DNA from: JAFGLZ01 sp964390905
GTDB lineage: Bacteria > Planctomycetota > Phycisphaerae > UBA1845 > JAFGLZ01
Direction of reading: 5' to 3'
Assembly: GCA_964390905.1 (NCBI GenBank)
Contig: CAYMLO010000017.1
Location: 1-64,000 of the forward strand
Length of the DNA stretch: 64,000 nucleotides
Position numbers and translations under genes: made by a program. The notes beneath the pieces were generated by a model, which was given only the letters and a program-made list of their open reading frames with translations, did not search any database and had not been told where the DNA came from. Positions 25,596 through 34,219 of this stretch are shown here, in pieces (the stretch's first letter is position 1; the number at the start of each line of letters is the position of its first letter).

Positions 25596-27188
25596 ATGGA
25601 CGTAGCCCCCCTGCTGGCCGCCGCTGGTGTCGAAGGATCCGCTCTGGCGGCCATGGACTACGTCATCATCATCGCCTACATGCTGGGCGTTCTGGCAATC
25701 GGGACCTACTTCGGGGAGTACGTCCGTTCGGCGGGCGACTTCTTCCTGGCGGGCAAGGCGCTGCCGTTCTGGGCGATCGGGATGTCGATCGTCGTCAGCG
25801 ACATCGGCGCGATCGACTTCGTCTCCGGTGCGGGGGGGGCCTACAAGTTCGGGCTGGCGCAGGCCAACTTCGACTGGATCGGCTCGCTGCCGGCCGCCGC
25901 GATTGCCGCCCTGGTCTTCATCCCCTACTACTGGCGGGCGGGCGTCTACACGATCCCGGAGTTCCTGGGCAAGCGCTACAACTCGGCCGTGCAGGTTATC
26001 GAGGCGATCCTGTGGCTCGGGTTCCTGATCTCGATGCTCGGGGTGATGTTGTGGGCGACGGCCGTCATGATGAGCACCGTCCTGGGCTGGAGCACCGATC
26101 GGTCGATCTGGATGACGGTCGCCATCGTGGGGATGTACACGGTCTCGGGCGGCCTGGCCGCGGTGGTCATGACCGACGTCATCCAGATCGTCGTCATGTT
26201 CATCGGAGCCGGGGCGTTGCTGGTCCTGACGTTCTCGAAGGCCGGCGGCTGGGACGGCGTCGTCAACACGGTCACGGGGCTCGGACCAGAGTACGCGAAC
26301 CACTTCACGCTGCTGCTTCCCCACAGCGACCCGACGCCGTATCCATGGACGGGCATCGTGTTCGGGCTCGGCATCGTCCTGTCGACGGCCTACTTCGTCG
26401 GCAACCAGGCCGTCGTCCAGCGGGCGCTGGGTGCGCGGTCCGAATGGGACGCCAAGGCAGGCATGCTGTTCGCCGGCTTTTTGAAGCTGTTCATCCCCGT
26501 GTTGGTAATGATTCCCGGGTTGGCTGCTCTGGCGATCTACCCCGGGTTGGAGGACGCCGACCGGGCCGTCCCGATGCTGGTGCGAGATGTTCTTCCGGCC
26601 GGACTGAAGGGGCTCATGTTCGCCGCGTTCTTCGCCGCCTTGATGTCGAGCGTCGATTCGTACCTGAACTCCTGCTCGACGATGTTCGTGTCGGACGTCT
26701 ACGGCAAGGTCTACGGATGGATCAAGGGCAAGGCGCTGTCGTCCCGCCACGGATTGATCGTGGGACGGCCGCTCACGGCTGTCCTGATCGTGGCGGCCGG
26801 GCTGTTCGCCCCTTACATCGAGCAGTTCAAAACGATCTATGTGGCCATCCAGACGCTGCTGTCGCTGATCCAGGGACCGACGCTGGCGATCTTGCTGTTG
26901 GGGATCCTGTGGCGGCGGACCACCCAGTGGGGGGCGCTGGCGGGGTTGGTGCTCGGCGTGGGCGTGACGACGTGCCTGACGGCCATGGGCGACGCGGTCT
27001 TCCCGTCGGATGATCCGTTCCTGTTCGTGTCGTTCTGGTCGTTCATCTTTTCGCTGATCGTCACGTTCGTGATCAGCCTGTTGACGCCGGCCGATCCTGA
27101 GGAGAAGACGCGCGGGCTGGTCTTCGGCCAGGTCATGCACGACGACGCGGTTCAAGAAGCGTTGAGAGATCGGGTCAACGGATCATGA
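25596..27188 (+). CDS. Sodium:solute symporter (SSS family)
   Basis: The 530-residue protein has about 13-14 hydrophobic helices. Family hallmarks include the N-terminal helix MDYVIIIAYMLGVLAIG, the RSAGDFFLAGKALPFWAIGMSIVVSDIGAIDFV segment (TM1-2 sodium-binding region), YWRAGVYTIPEFLGKRYN, and FAAFFAALMSSVDSYLNS (TM8 sodium ligands Ser-Ser). SSS members couple sodium influx to uptake of sugars, organic acids or amino acids. The neighbouring sulfatase and carbohydrate genes make a sugar-like solute plausible, but this is inference. ATG at 25596 has GGTGGAG about 5 nt upstream. The stop overlaps the next start by 4 nt (ATGA). Confidence 0.9.
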   Translation: MDVAPLLAAAGVEGSALAAMDYVIIIAYMLGVLAIGTYFGEYVRSAGDFFLAGKALPFWAIGMSIVVSDIGAIDFVSGAGGAYKFGLAQANFDWIGSLPAAAIAALVFIPYYWRAGVYTIPEFLGKRYNSAVQVIEAILWLGFLISMLGVMLWATAVMMSTVLGWSTDRSIWMTVAIVGMYTVSGGLAAVVMTDVIQIVVMFIGAGALLVLTFSKAGGWDGVVNTVTGLGPEYANHFTLLLPHSDPTPYPWTGIVFGLGIVLSTAYFVGNQAVVQRALGARSEWDAKAGMLFAGFLKLFIPVLVMIPGLAALAIYPGLEDADRAVPMLVRDVLPAGLKGLMFAAFFAALMSSVDSYLNSCSTMFVSDVYGKVYGWIKGKALSSRHGLIVGRPLTAVLIVAAGLFAPYIEQFKTIYVAIQTLLSLIQGPTLAILLLGILWRRTTQWGALAGLVLGVGVTTCLTAMGDAVFPSDDPFLFVSFWSFIFSLIVTFVISLLTPADPEEKTRGLVFGQVMHDDAVQEALRDRVNGS

Positions 27189-27466
27189 GCAATCCATGGC
27201 ATGGATTCTGTGACTTCATGAAGGCGCACGTGGCGCCGAGCCTTCGTTGGCTCCTCGCGCCTCTGGATGCGTGGATCGACTCGCTGCCGCTGTCGACGGG
27301 AACGGTGTGCGCCGTGGGGTTGTTCGTGATCGTCGGGCTCTGGGCGCTCACGCTGAAACGTCGCTACATCTACCTCGGCGCGCCCGACCAGGCGGCGTGG
27401 CGCGACCTGCGGATCTGGACGATCCTGGTCCTGCTGCCGTATATCATCGTGTACCTGATCTTCTGA
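27185..27466 (+). CDS. Small two-helix membrane protein translationally coupled to the symporter
   Basis: The 93-residue protein has two hydrophobic helices, TVCAVGLFVIVGLWALTL and LRIWTILVLLPYIIVYLIF, joined by a charged loop (KRRYIYLGAPDQAAWRDLR). Its ATG overlaps the symporter TGA (ATGA), so expression is tied to the transporter. No family is recognised. By position and topology it could be an accessory subunit or stability factor, comparable in arrangement to small proteins paired with other SSS transporters, but this is inference. Confidence 0.75.
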   Translation: MSNPWHGFCDFMKAHVAPSLRWLLAPLDAWIDSLPLSTGTVCAVGLFVIVGLWALTLKRRYIYLGAPDQAAWRDLRIWTILVLLPYIIVYLIF

Positions 27467-27494
27467 GCGCCGCGCCGAACGTGAGGGGCCCGAG

Positions 27495-27725
27495 ATGCCC
27501 GAGGACGAGAGACAGACGCACCGACGACGCGACGGCGAAGTGCTGACCATCATCGGCAGCTTCTTTGCGATTCTGGCCGTGCTGGTCCTGATCGGCACGA
27601 TCTTCCAGGGCCACAGGGAGGGCATGGTCGTCGGCATCGGCGCGGGGCTTCTGCTGTTGCTGATCGGGCTGGGCGCCGCCAGCCTCGGCCGGCGATGGCT
27701 GCGGAGCCCCGACCAGCAGGGATGA
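27495..27725 (+). CDS. Small two-helix membrane protein, unknown
   Basis: The 76-residue protein has a charged N terminus (MPEDERQTHRRRDGE). Two hydrophobic segments follow, LTIIGSFFAILAVLVLIGTIF and MVVGIGAGLLLLLIGLGAASL, then a short basic tail. GAGGGG lies just upstream of the ATG. It follows the first small membrane gene by 28 nt and is likely in the same operon. No family is recognised. Confidence 0.7.
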   Translation: MPEDERQTHRRRDGEVLTIIGSFFAILAVLVLIGTIFQGHREGMVVGIGAGLLLLLIGLGAASLGRRWLRSPDQQG

Positions 27726-27731
27726 AGCGGT

Positions 27732-28346
27732 GTGAGATTCATCCAGCCCGTGGTGGACCGCCAGACCGCTCGCCAACGTCTCGAACGACAACGCTTCAAA
27801 CGCACCCGCCGGTGGATCAGGTTCGTCCTGGGACATCTCCCGCGCCCAACGCGGACGCCGAACCCCGCATCCGGAGATACAGAACTCCGCCAGCCGCTTC
27901 CTCACATGGAGGTCGTCTGGCTGCCGTGCTACTGGATGAAGATCGAGGCGACCCGAAAGGGCACCTCGCGTCCCGTTGACGTGTTGGTCGGAGGGTGCGA
28001 CGGGCAGTTCACGCTCGCCGATCTGTCGGGGGTCACGTACGAGTCTCACCCCGATGTCCAACCGTTTGTGCCCGTCATCGACGACGCCGAGGCCGACCGG
28101 ATCGCCCGGTCCGGGCTCGTCTCGGCGGTCCTGCGAAGCCCCGGCTGGCGTGCCAAGCCGACCATCGGTCAGACGTTGCAGGCCGAGCTGCTGCAGTATC
28201 CGTTCTGGGTCTACACGTTCGAGCGGCGGCGCGGACGGCTGGACATCAAGGTGCTGGATGCGCTGACCGGCGCCCTGCCCGGCCCCAAGACCAAGGCCAG
28301 CATCTTGCGGGCCTTCGTGGACGCCAGGCGGTCTGCGGTCCCCTAA
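27732..28346 (+). CDS. Hypothetical protein, fourth gene of the symporter cluster
   Basis: The predicted product has 204 residues from a GTG start 6 nt after the previous stop, with AGGGATGA upstream as a possible ribosome-binding site. The first ~45 residues are very basic. A core of about 140 residues starts with MEVVWLPCYWMKIEATRKG and continues with VDVLVGGCDGQFTLADL. No transmembrane segment or motif is recognised. The start is uncertain; a later start at the internal ATG near 27906 (MEVVWLPCYW) is also possible. Confidence 0.6.
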   Translation: MRFIQPVVDRQTARQRLERQRFKRTRRWIRFVLGHLPRPTRTPNPASGDTELRQPLPHMEVVWLPCYWMKIEATRKGTSRPVDVLVGGCDGQFTLADLSGVTYESHPDVQPFVPVIDDAEADRIARSGLVSAVLRSPGWRAKPTIGQTLQAELLQYPFWVYTFERRRGRLDIKVLDALTGALPGPKTKASILRAFVDARRSAVP

Positions 28347-28357
28347 GCATCCGCGCG

Positions 28358-30424
28358 CTACTTGGGCGGACCGATGCGGTCGATCTGCCAGTCCGCCCGG
28401 AGCACCCCCTTTGCGGGCCGACGCCGGACGGGGTTCAGACGGACGTGGGTGATCGTCTTGCCCCGCCAGTTCTCGTTCTCTCCAAGCGCAAGGCGGTAGG
28501 TGTGGAGCTTCCCGTCCGGCTGGATGCCGAAACGGACGGACATCGCCTCGCACATCCCCGGACGGTCGGCGGTGGCCCAGTAGAACTGGGCGATCTTGCC
28601 GGCCGTCGTGGACATCTTGATCTCGAGGACGGGATAGTCGTCTCCCTTCACTGGCTCGTCGAGCGTGGCCACCATGTAGCCGGGACACGCGATACTGCCT
28701 ACAAGTCTGCCCGCCTTGACGCCCACACGGCTAATCCCGCGATGGAAGGCCCAGTACTCCTTCTCGTACGCCCGGTCGAAGTCGAACTGGATCTTGGACA
28801 GCGGGGGCATGTCTGCCATGTTGCGGGCCAGTTGTCGCCAGGGATCGTTGATCCGATCCATGAAGTCGAACACGCGCCCACGGAGCCGACGTTCGACGTC
28901 CCGCACGGCCGGCCGGCCGGACAGGTTCTCCATCTCCAGCGGGTCCTGCTGCATGTCGTACAGCTCGTCGGCCTGACGCGGCTTCCAGTTGTAGCAGTAT
29001 TTGTACCGGTCGGTCCTGATCATCCGCACCTGCAGGTGGGTCATCGGGAAGCTCGTGAAGACGGCCTCGTGGTGTCTGTCCGTACGGCCGGTCAGGACGG
29101 GCTTGAGGCTCTTGCCCTGCACGGTGTCGGGGGCCCTGACGCCGGCGAAGTCGAGCAGCGTCGGCATCAGGTCTACCGAGTTGGCCAGCACACGACTCGC
29201 CCTCCCCTTCTGCACGACGCCCGGAAACCGGACGATCAACGGGACGCACATCAGGTCGTCGTACATCATCATGGCCTTGAAGATGCAACCGTGCCCGCCC
29301 ATGAACTCGCCGTGGTCGGTCGTGTAGACGACCAGCGTGTTGTCGGCGAGCCCCAGCCGATCTAAGGCGGCCAGCAGACGTCCGATCTGGGCGTCGATGT
29401 AGCTGACGTACCCGTAGTAGTGGGCCATCAGGTCGCGGTACTCTCGTTCGGTCCACGCGGGCCGGTCGAGCAGGTCCCACATCTCGTTCTCGAAGACCAG
29501 TTGACGCTTGAGGCGCGCCCGCTCCTTGGCCAGGTCGATGCCGTGCATCCGCCAGTGGAACGCCTGGTGCCGCTTCGGCGCGCGGGTCATCGGGTCGTTC
29601 AACGTCGCGGGCAGCGGCAGACCGCTCGGGTCGTACATCTTGTCCCAGGGCTCGGGCGGGGTGATCGGCCGGTGCGGCCCCTCGTAGCTGACGCAGAGGC
29701 AGAAGGGCCTGGCATCCTTCGCATGTGCCTCCAGGTGCTGAACCGCGCGATCGGTCAGGAACGTCTCGATGAAGTGCTTCTCGGGGATGACCGAATGCCC
29801 GTCCTCGATCACCGTGTGATGCCCGCCGCGGACCTTCTTGCCCGGACGCGGTTCGTCCAGGCCGAGCTTGCGGAGATAGGCGACGTAGTCGATGCCCTCA
29901 TGCACGCCGTCCTGGAATCCGTTCCGGGCCCGTTTGGCGTCGATGGGCGGCGGCTTCTTGTCGATCAGCCGGGGCAGCTCGTCGCCCGAGCCGCGGACGA
30001 ACGCCCGCTTGCCGCGCAGGTGCCACTTGCCCATCCAGGTGGTGTGATACCCCGCGCCGGCCAGCTCACTGCCGAACGTCGGGATGCTTTCGTCCAACTG
30101 AACCCCGTTGGTGATGACCCCGTGGCTCTGCGGATGCAGGCCGGTCAGCAAACTCCCTCGCGATGGCGAACAGGGAAACGCGGCCACGTAGTACCGCTCG
30201 AAGCGCATGCCCCGTCGGGCCAGGCCGTCCAGGTGGGGCGTCCGGATCGCGCGGTTGCCGTATGCGCCCATGGCGTCGAGCCGGTGTTGGTCCGTCATGA
30301 TGAACAGGATGTTGGGGCGCCGCGGGGACTGACCGGCCTCGGCCTGCGACGCTCTTGCACCGAGCTGAACCCCGAGCCCCGCGCCTGCCAGGCTCCGGAT
30401 GAAACTCCGTCGATCCATGGACAT
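28358..30424 (-). CDS. Tat-exported sulfatase (formylglycine, Cys-type)
   Basis: The protein has 688 residues. A twin-arginine signal (MDRRSFIRSLAGAG) ends near SQAEA. The sulfatase core opens with NILFIMTDQHRLDAMG (metal-binding Asp-Gln). The modification motif is PCSPSRGSLLTG with Cys85, to be converted to formylglycine. Further family marks are MGKWHLRG, YTTDHGEFMGGHG, and the C-terminal RMIRTDRYKYCYNW. Beyond residue ~500 an extra domain of ~150 residues is present. The likely role is removal of sulfate from polysaccharides in the periplasm. ATG at 30424 was chosen for GAGGAG 8 nt upstream; GTG at 30433 and ATG at 30418 are alternatives. No maturation enzyme gene for formylglycine is evident in the window. 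Confidence 0.92.
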   Translation of the reverse strand: MSMDRRSFIRSLAGAGLGVQLGARASQAEAGQSPRRPNILFIMTDQHRLDAMGAYGNRAIRTPHLDGLARRGMRFERYYVAAFPCSPSRGSLLTGLHPQSHGVITNGVQLDESIPTFGSELAGAGYHTTWMGKWHLRGKRAFVRGSGDELPRLIDKKPPPIDAKRARNGFQDGVHEGIDYVAYLRKLGLDEPRPGKKVRGGHHTVIEDGHSVIPEKHFIETFLTDRAVQHLEAHAKDARPFCLCVSYEGPHRPITPPEPWDKMYDPSGLPLPATLNDPMTRAPKRHQAFHWRMHGIDLAKERARLKRQLVFENEMWDLLDRPAWTEREYRDLMAHYYGYVSYIDAQIGRLLAALDRLGLADNTLVVYTTDHGEFMGGHGCIFKAMMMYDDLMCVPLIVRFPGVVQKGRASRVLANSVDLMPTLLDFAGVRAPDTVQGKSLKPVLTGRTDRHHEAVFTSFPMTHLQVRMIRTDRYKYCYNWKPRQADELYDMQQDPLEMENLSGRPAVRDVERRLRGRVFDFMDRINDPWRQLARNMADMPPLSKIQFDFDRAYEKEYWAFHRGISRVGVKAGRLVGSIACPGYMVATLDEPVKGDDYPVLEIKMSTTAGKIAQFYWATADRPGMCEAMSVRFGIQPDGKLHTYRLALGENENWRGKTITHVRLNPVRRRPAKGVLRADWQIDRIGPPK

Positions 30425-30460
30425 CGCTGACACTCCTCTGGGCGGAACCGCGCCGCCCCC

Positions 30461-30488
30461 ATTCTACGCAGTCGGCTCCGCGTGGGAA
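30461..30488 (-). promoter_or_regulatory. Candidate promoter of the sulfatase gene
   Basis: On the minus strand TTCCCA (30488-30483) and TAGAAT (30466-30461) are 16 bp apart, about 37 bp before the sulfatase start. The -10 box is good and the -35 box weak. Confidence 0.4.
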
Positions 30489-30560
30489 GCGCTGCGGGCG
30501 TGGACCACGTGCAGAGGACGTCGGCGTACCCCACGCGGGAGCTAACGCCTCCAGACAGCA

Positions 30561-30589
30561 TTGCCACTGCCCGACGGCTCTTCTAAGCT
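30561..30589 (+). promoter_or_regulatory. Candidate promoter of the enolase-superfamily gene
   Basis: TTGCCA (30561-30566) and TAAGCT (30584-30589) are separated by 17 bp, 41 bp before the ATG at 30631. The -10 box is a weak TAnnnT. Confidence 0.4.
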
Positions 30590-30630
30590 GCCTGCACGTG
30601 CCGAGACCTCCGGCACAAGCGAGGCGCGCC

Positions 30631-31806
30631 ATGAAGATCGAAGCGGTAGACTTCTACTACCTGTCCATGCCGAACGTCCTGGACATCGGCGACGGCAGCC
30701 AGGATGCGCTGCTGGTGCGGGTCCAGGCGGGAGAGCACGTCGGATGGGGCGAGTGCGAAGCCGCCCCGCTGGTGTCCATCGCGAGTTGGGCCTGTCCGAT
30801 GTCGCACAGCGCGTGCAAGCCGGTCAGCGCGTCGGTGCTCGGGCAGCGGCTGGACGACGTGGCGGACATCGAGCGAATCAATGCAGCGGTTCGCGAGAAC
30901 AGTATGGACCTGCTGCAGGCGGATCATACGCTGTCCGGCATCGACATCGCGCTGTGGGACTTGCTGGGCAAGAAGATGGGGATGCCCGTCTACCGGCTGC
31001 TGGGGTACGAGCGGGCATATCCCAAGACCCCTTACGCCTCGCAGCTCTTCGGCGATGACCCGGCCGCCACGCTGCGCAAGGCCCGCCAAGTGCGGCGCGA
31101 CGGGTACCTGGCCGCCAAGTTCGGGTGGGGACCCTACGGACGCGGCTCGGTCCGGCAGGATGCCGATCAGGTGCACGCCGCCCGCGAGGGGCTGGGCGAT
31201 GAGGCCGAGTTGCTCGTCGACGCCGGCACCGTCTGGGGCGATGACGTGGAGCGAGCGCGGCTGCGGCTGGACGCCCTGGAATCGTGTCGGGCCGTCTGGC
31301 TCGAAGAGCCGTTCGTCTCGGGCGCGATGGCGTCCTACCGTGCCCTGGCCGAGGCGTGCGGTCGGATCCGCCTGGCCGGGGGAGAAGGATGCAATAACCT
31401 GCATCAGGCCAAGAACATGATCGACTATGCGTCCTTGGGATTCGTCCAGATCGATGCGGGGCGAATCGGAGGCATCACGACCGCCAAACAAGCTGCCGAC
31501 CACGCCCGGGCCAGGAGCGTGACCTTCGTCAATCACACCTTCACGACGCATCTGGCGCTCAGTGCCTCGCTGCAACCATACGCGGGGACCGAGGCGGACC
31601 ACCTCTGCGAGTATCCCGTCGAGCCGACGTCGCTGGGGCTGGAGCTGACCTCGACCCGTTTGCTGCCGGACGACAACGGGCAGATTCATCTGCCCGACGC
31701 CCCCGGTTTGGGCGTCGAGCCGGCGCCGGAGGCGATCAGGAAGTACCTCGTGGAGGCGGAGATCCGCGTCGGGGGCCGGACGGTCTACACGACACCATCG
31801 ATCTGA
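30631..31806 (+). CDS. Mandelate racemase/muconate lactonizing-type enolase-superfamily enzyme
   Basis: The 391-residue protein has the N-terminal capping domain (MKIEAVDFYYLSMPN...) and a (beta/alpha)7-beta barrel. The three expected metal ligands are Asp197 (ELLVDAGT), Glu225 or Glu226 (VWLEEPF) and Glu252 (GGEGCNN). Lys163 in AAKFGWG occupies the first base position, where the KxK motif is reduced to K-F-G. His302 in VNHTF may be the opposing base, as in sugar-acid dehydratases. A sugar-acid dehydratase or racemase role is therefore likelier than muconate chemistry, by inference. ATG at 30631 has GAGG 6 nt upstream. surE follows by 52 nt. Confidence 0.87.
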   Translation: MKIEAVDFYYLSMPNVLDIGDGSQDALLVRVQAGEHVGWGECEAAPLVSIASWACPMSHSACKPVSASVLGQRLDDVADIERINAAVRENSMDLLQADHTLSGIDIALWDLLGKKMGMPVYRLLGYERAYPKTPYASQLFGDDPAATLRKARQVRRDGYLAAKFGWGPYGRGSVRQDADQVHAAREGLGDEAELLVDAGTVWGDDVERARLRLDALESCRAVWLEEPFVSGAMASYRALAEACGRIRLAGGEGCNNLHQAKNMIDYASLGFVQIDAGRIGGITTAKQAADHARARSVTFVNHTFTTHLALSASLQPYAGTEADHLCEYPVEPTSLGLELTSTRLLPDDNGQIHLPDAPGLGVEPAPEAIRKYLVEAEIRVGGRTVYTTPSI

Positions 31807-31858
31807 AGGCCAGCAGCCGCTGGACACTTCCGCCGGCACCGGGGAAGATGGGCGCCTG

Positions 31859-32647
31859 ATGACCGATTCCGAATCACTGCACGTTCTGATAGCCAACGAC
31901 GACGGCTACGACGCCTCGGGGTTGACGGCCCTGCATGCTGCGCTGTCGGGTCTGGCTAGGGTAAGCGTTGTGGCGCCGGCAAGGGGCGTGAGCTCGGCCG
32001 GCCACGGCGTGACGGACCGACGGCCCATCTGCGTCCAGCGCCGCCACGTCGAGCCGTTCGGAACCATCCACATCGTCGATGCGTTGCCGGCGGACTGCGT
32101 CAGGCTGGCCTTGACCGAGCTGCTGGAACATCGCCCGGACTGGGTCGTCGCCGGCATCAACCGGGGGGGCAATCTGGGCGTCGACGTCTTCTACTCGGGC
32201 ACCGTCGCGGTCGCGCGCGAGGCGGCGTTTCTGGGGGTGCCCGCGGTGAGTGTATCCCAGTACCTTCGCGCGGGCATCGATGGACCGGATTGGTCTCGGG
32301 CCACGGACTGGACGCGGTCTGTGCTGAAGCGGCTGTTTGCCACCCCGCCCGACGCGCGTCCGCCTATCTGGAACGTCAACCTGCCCTCCCTGCTGCCATC
32401 CGAAGAGCCTGGCGGACTCGTCGTCGCGCCGATGGCGCTGACGCCCCTGCAGATCCGCTACCGGCAAGAGGGAGGTGACCCCGCGGCGGACGGCGAGCAC
32501 TACGCGTTTGCGGGACAATACAGCCAACGACCCGCGCCGCCGGGAACCGACGTCCACTACGCCTTCTCGGGCCACATCACACTGACCCCCCTGTCCCTGG
32601 ATCTGACGCTTCGGGAGAGCATCGAGATGCCCGACGGCCCGACGTGA
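31859..32647 (+). CDS. surE: SurE-family 5'/3'-nucleotidase
   Basis: The 262-residue protein carries the SurE signature: IANDDGYDASG (metal-binding Asp pair, residues 14-15) near the N terminus, then APARGVSSAGHGVT, VVAGINRGGNLGVDVFYSGTVAVAREAAFLG with the conserved Asn and Ser, and PIWNVNLPS. SurE removes phosphate from nucleoside 5'- or 3'-monophosphates in a divalent-metal-dependent reaction. The C terminus is slightly shortened compared with long SurE forms. The gene follows the enolase-superfamily gene on the same strand and may share its promoter. Confidence 0.88.
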   Translation: MTDSESLHVLIANDDGYDASGLTALHAALSGLARVSVVAPARGVSSAGHGVTDRRPICVQRRHVEPFGTIHIVDALPADCVRLALTELLEHRPDWVVAGINRGGNLGVDVFYSGTVAVAREAAFLGVPAVSVSQYLRAGIDGPDWSRATDWTRSVLKRLFATPPDARPPIWNVNLPSLLPSEEPGGLVVAPMALTPLQIRYRQEGGDPAADGEHYAFAGQYSQRPAPPGTDVHYAFSGHITLTPLSLDLTLRESIEMPDGPT

Positions 32648-32661
32648 CGGACCCAGGCGGG

Positions 32662-33360
32662 CTAGTGCTTCTTCTTCCGCTTCAACTTGAAACCGAGGAC
32701 GCGGCTCAGGCCCCGTTCGTTCCAGCGCTTCGCATAGGCGCTGAAGTAAGTCACCATCTTGGAGCGCTGGTCGGCGGGCTGCCTCATGAAGTGATATGCT
32801 TCCCTCTTGAAATGCGCGTCGTCGCCGGCGATCCGCTCCTTCTGGCGCAGATCCCACCCGCGCGATCCCTTGCGCGGGTTGGGAAGCATCTTCTCGATCT
32901 TGGAGGCCCACTCCTCCTCTTCATCGATGCGATCGTCGATGTAGTCCGCTCGCTCCTCCGGCGAGAGCTTGAAGTACTCGGTGACCTGACGTTTTGCGAT
33001 TTCGCGCATCACGACGGACAGGTTCCTGCGAATACGATCGCGTTTCGCCTCGTCCATCTCCTTCCAGTAGGTGACGAACTCGTCGTCATTCATCTCGACC
33101 GCCCTGTGCATCTCGCCCTCGACCCAATCGACCCGCTGCTTCAGGGGCAACCGGTTGAAGTCTCCGCTGGCGACGTAATCTCCGTGTTTGTCTATTGACG
33201 CGGTAGGGGCGGGCGGGGGCTTCGGCGGTGGATCAGGCCAGAGGCAGTAGGTAACCGCGCCGGCGCCCGCCAGGGCGATGACGCCGCCGAAGCTGATCAG
33301 AAGAACCTTCAAGCCCCGGCCCTGCCGGAGCACTTCCCACTTGAGCACGGGCAGAAGCAT
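32662..33360 (-). CDS. Membrane-anchored helical protein, paralogue 3 of 3
   Basis: The 232-residue protein has a short cytoplasmic N terminus (MLLPVLKWEVLRQGRG), one membrane segment (about residues 20-40), a proline-rich linker (WPDPPPKPPPAP), and a charged helical domain ending in a basic tail (KLKRKKKH). Conserved phrases shared with the two upstream genes are DFNRLPLKQRVxWxEGxM, EFVTYWKEM, KRQVxEYFKLSxEER and QPADQRSKMVTYFSAYAKRWNERGLSRV. It is the most divergent of the three. ATG at 33360 is preceded by GGGGGAGACGCGACG, a leader conserved before all three copies. No known family is recognised. Confidence 0.75.
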   Translation of the reverse strand: MLLPVLKWEVLRQGRGLKVLLISFGGVIALAGAGAVTYCLWPDPPPKPPPAPTASIDKHGDYVASGDFNRLPLKQRVDWVEGEMHRAVEMNDDEFVTYWKEMDEAKRDRIRRNLSVVMREIAKRQVTEYFKLSPEERADYIDDRIDEEEEWASKIEKMLPNPRKGSRGWDLRQKERIAGDDAHFKREAYHFMRQPADQRSKMVTYFSAYAKRWNERGLSRVLGFKLKRKKKH

Positions 33361-33438
33361 CGTCGCGTCTCCCCCTGCCATGGTACGGGTCGCTCGCAAG
33401 AGGCCCGTACAGGTAATGGTTGTCTGCTCTCGCTCGAA

Positions 33439-34143
33439 CTACTTTTTCTTCGATTTCGGCTTCACGCCGAACACCCGGCTCAGGCCACGCTCGTTGCGGC
33501 GCTTCGCGAAGGCGCTGAAGTAGGCGATGGTCTTGGCACGCTGGTCGGCCGGTTCTCTCATGAACCGATAAGCCCCTCTGGCGAAACGCGCTCGCCTGGC
33601 CGCAATCCGCTTCTCCGCATCGGCCTCCGATTCACCGTCGCGAACCCCCCCAGGCCCCCTGGGGAACATCTTGCGTGCCTTGTCCCGCCATTGCTGCATC
33701 TCGTCGATCCGACCGTCAAGGTATTCCTTCCGGTCTTCCGCGGACAGCTTGAAATACTCATTGACGTGTCGCTTCGTGCGCTCCCGCATCACCGCCCTCA
33801 TGTTGTCTCGGATGCGGTCGCGCCTCTCCTCGCCCATGTCTCGCCAATAAGCGACCAGCTCGTCGTCGTCCATCTCGAGGGCCTTTTGCATCTGTCCTTC
33901 CGCCCACTTGACGCGCTGTTTCATGGGCAATCGATTGAAGTCGCTGCTGGCGGCGTAGTCGGCGCTCTCGTCCAGCGAGGCCGTCTCGACGTCCGGCGGC
34001 GGCTTCGGGGGCGGCGAGGGCCACAAGTAGTACGTGGCCGTGCCGGCGCCCGCCAGGGCGATCACGCCGCCAAGGCTGATCAGAAGAATCTTCAGACCCC
34101 GGCCCTGCCGGAGCGCTTCCCACTTGAGCACGGGTAAAAGCAT
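33439..34143 (-). CDS. Membrane-anchored helical protein, paralogue 2 of 3
   Basis: The 234-residue protein has the same architecture as its neighbours: short N terminus, single membrane helix (VLLISLGGVIALAGAGTATYYLW-like, residues ~20-42), SPPPKPPPDVETAS linker, and a helical Arg/Glu-rich domain. In the linker and helical domain it is very similar to the upstream copy (e.g. ETAS-DESADYAAS-DFNRLPxKQRV, DMGEERRxRIRxNM, DGESxADxEKRIA). The leader GGGAGAAACGCGACG precedes ATG 34143. The gap to the next copy is 78 nt. It is probably a tandem duplicate; function unknown. Confidence 0.76.
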   Translation of the reverse strand: MLLPVLKWEALRQGRGLKILLISLGGVIALAGAGTATYYLWPSPPPKPPPDVETASLDESADYAASSDFNRLPMKQRVKWAEGQMQKALEMDDDELVAYWRDMGEERRDRIRDNMRAVMRERTKRHVNEYFKLSAEDRKEYLDGRIDEMQQWRDKARKMFPRGPGGVRDGESEADAEKRIAARRARFARGAYRFMREPADQRAKTIAYFSAFAKRRNERGLSRVFGVKPKSKKK

Positions 34144-34219
34144 CGTCGCGTTTCTCCCTGCCACGGTACGGGTCGCTCGCGAGCGACACATACAGGCGTG
34201 GTTCTATGCTCTCCTTGGA

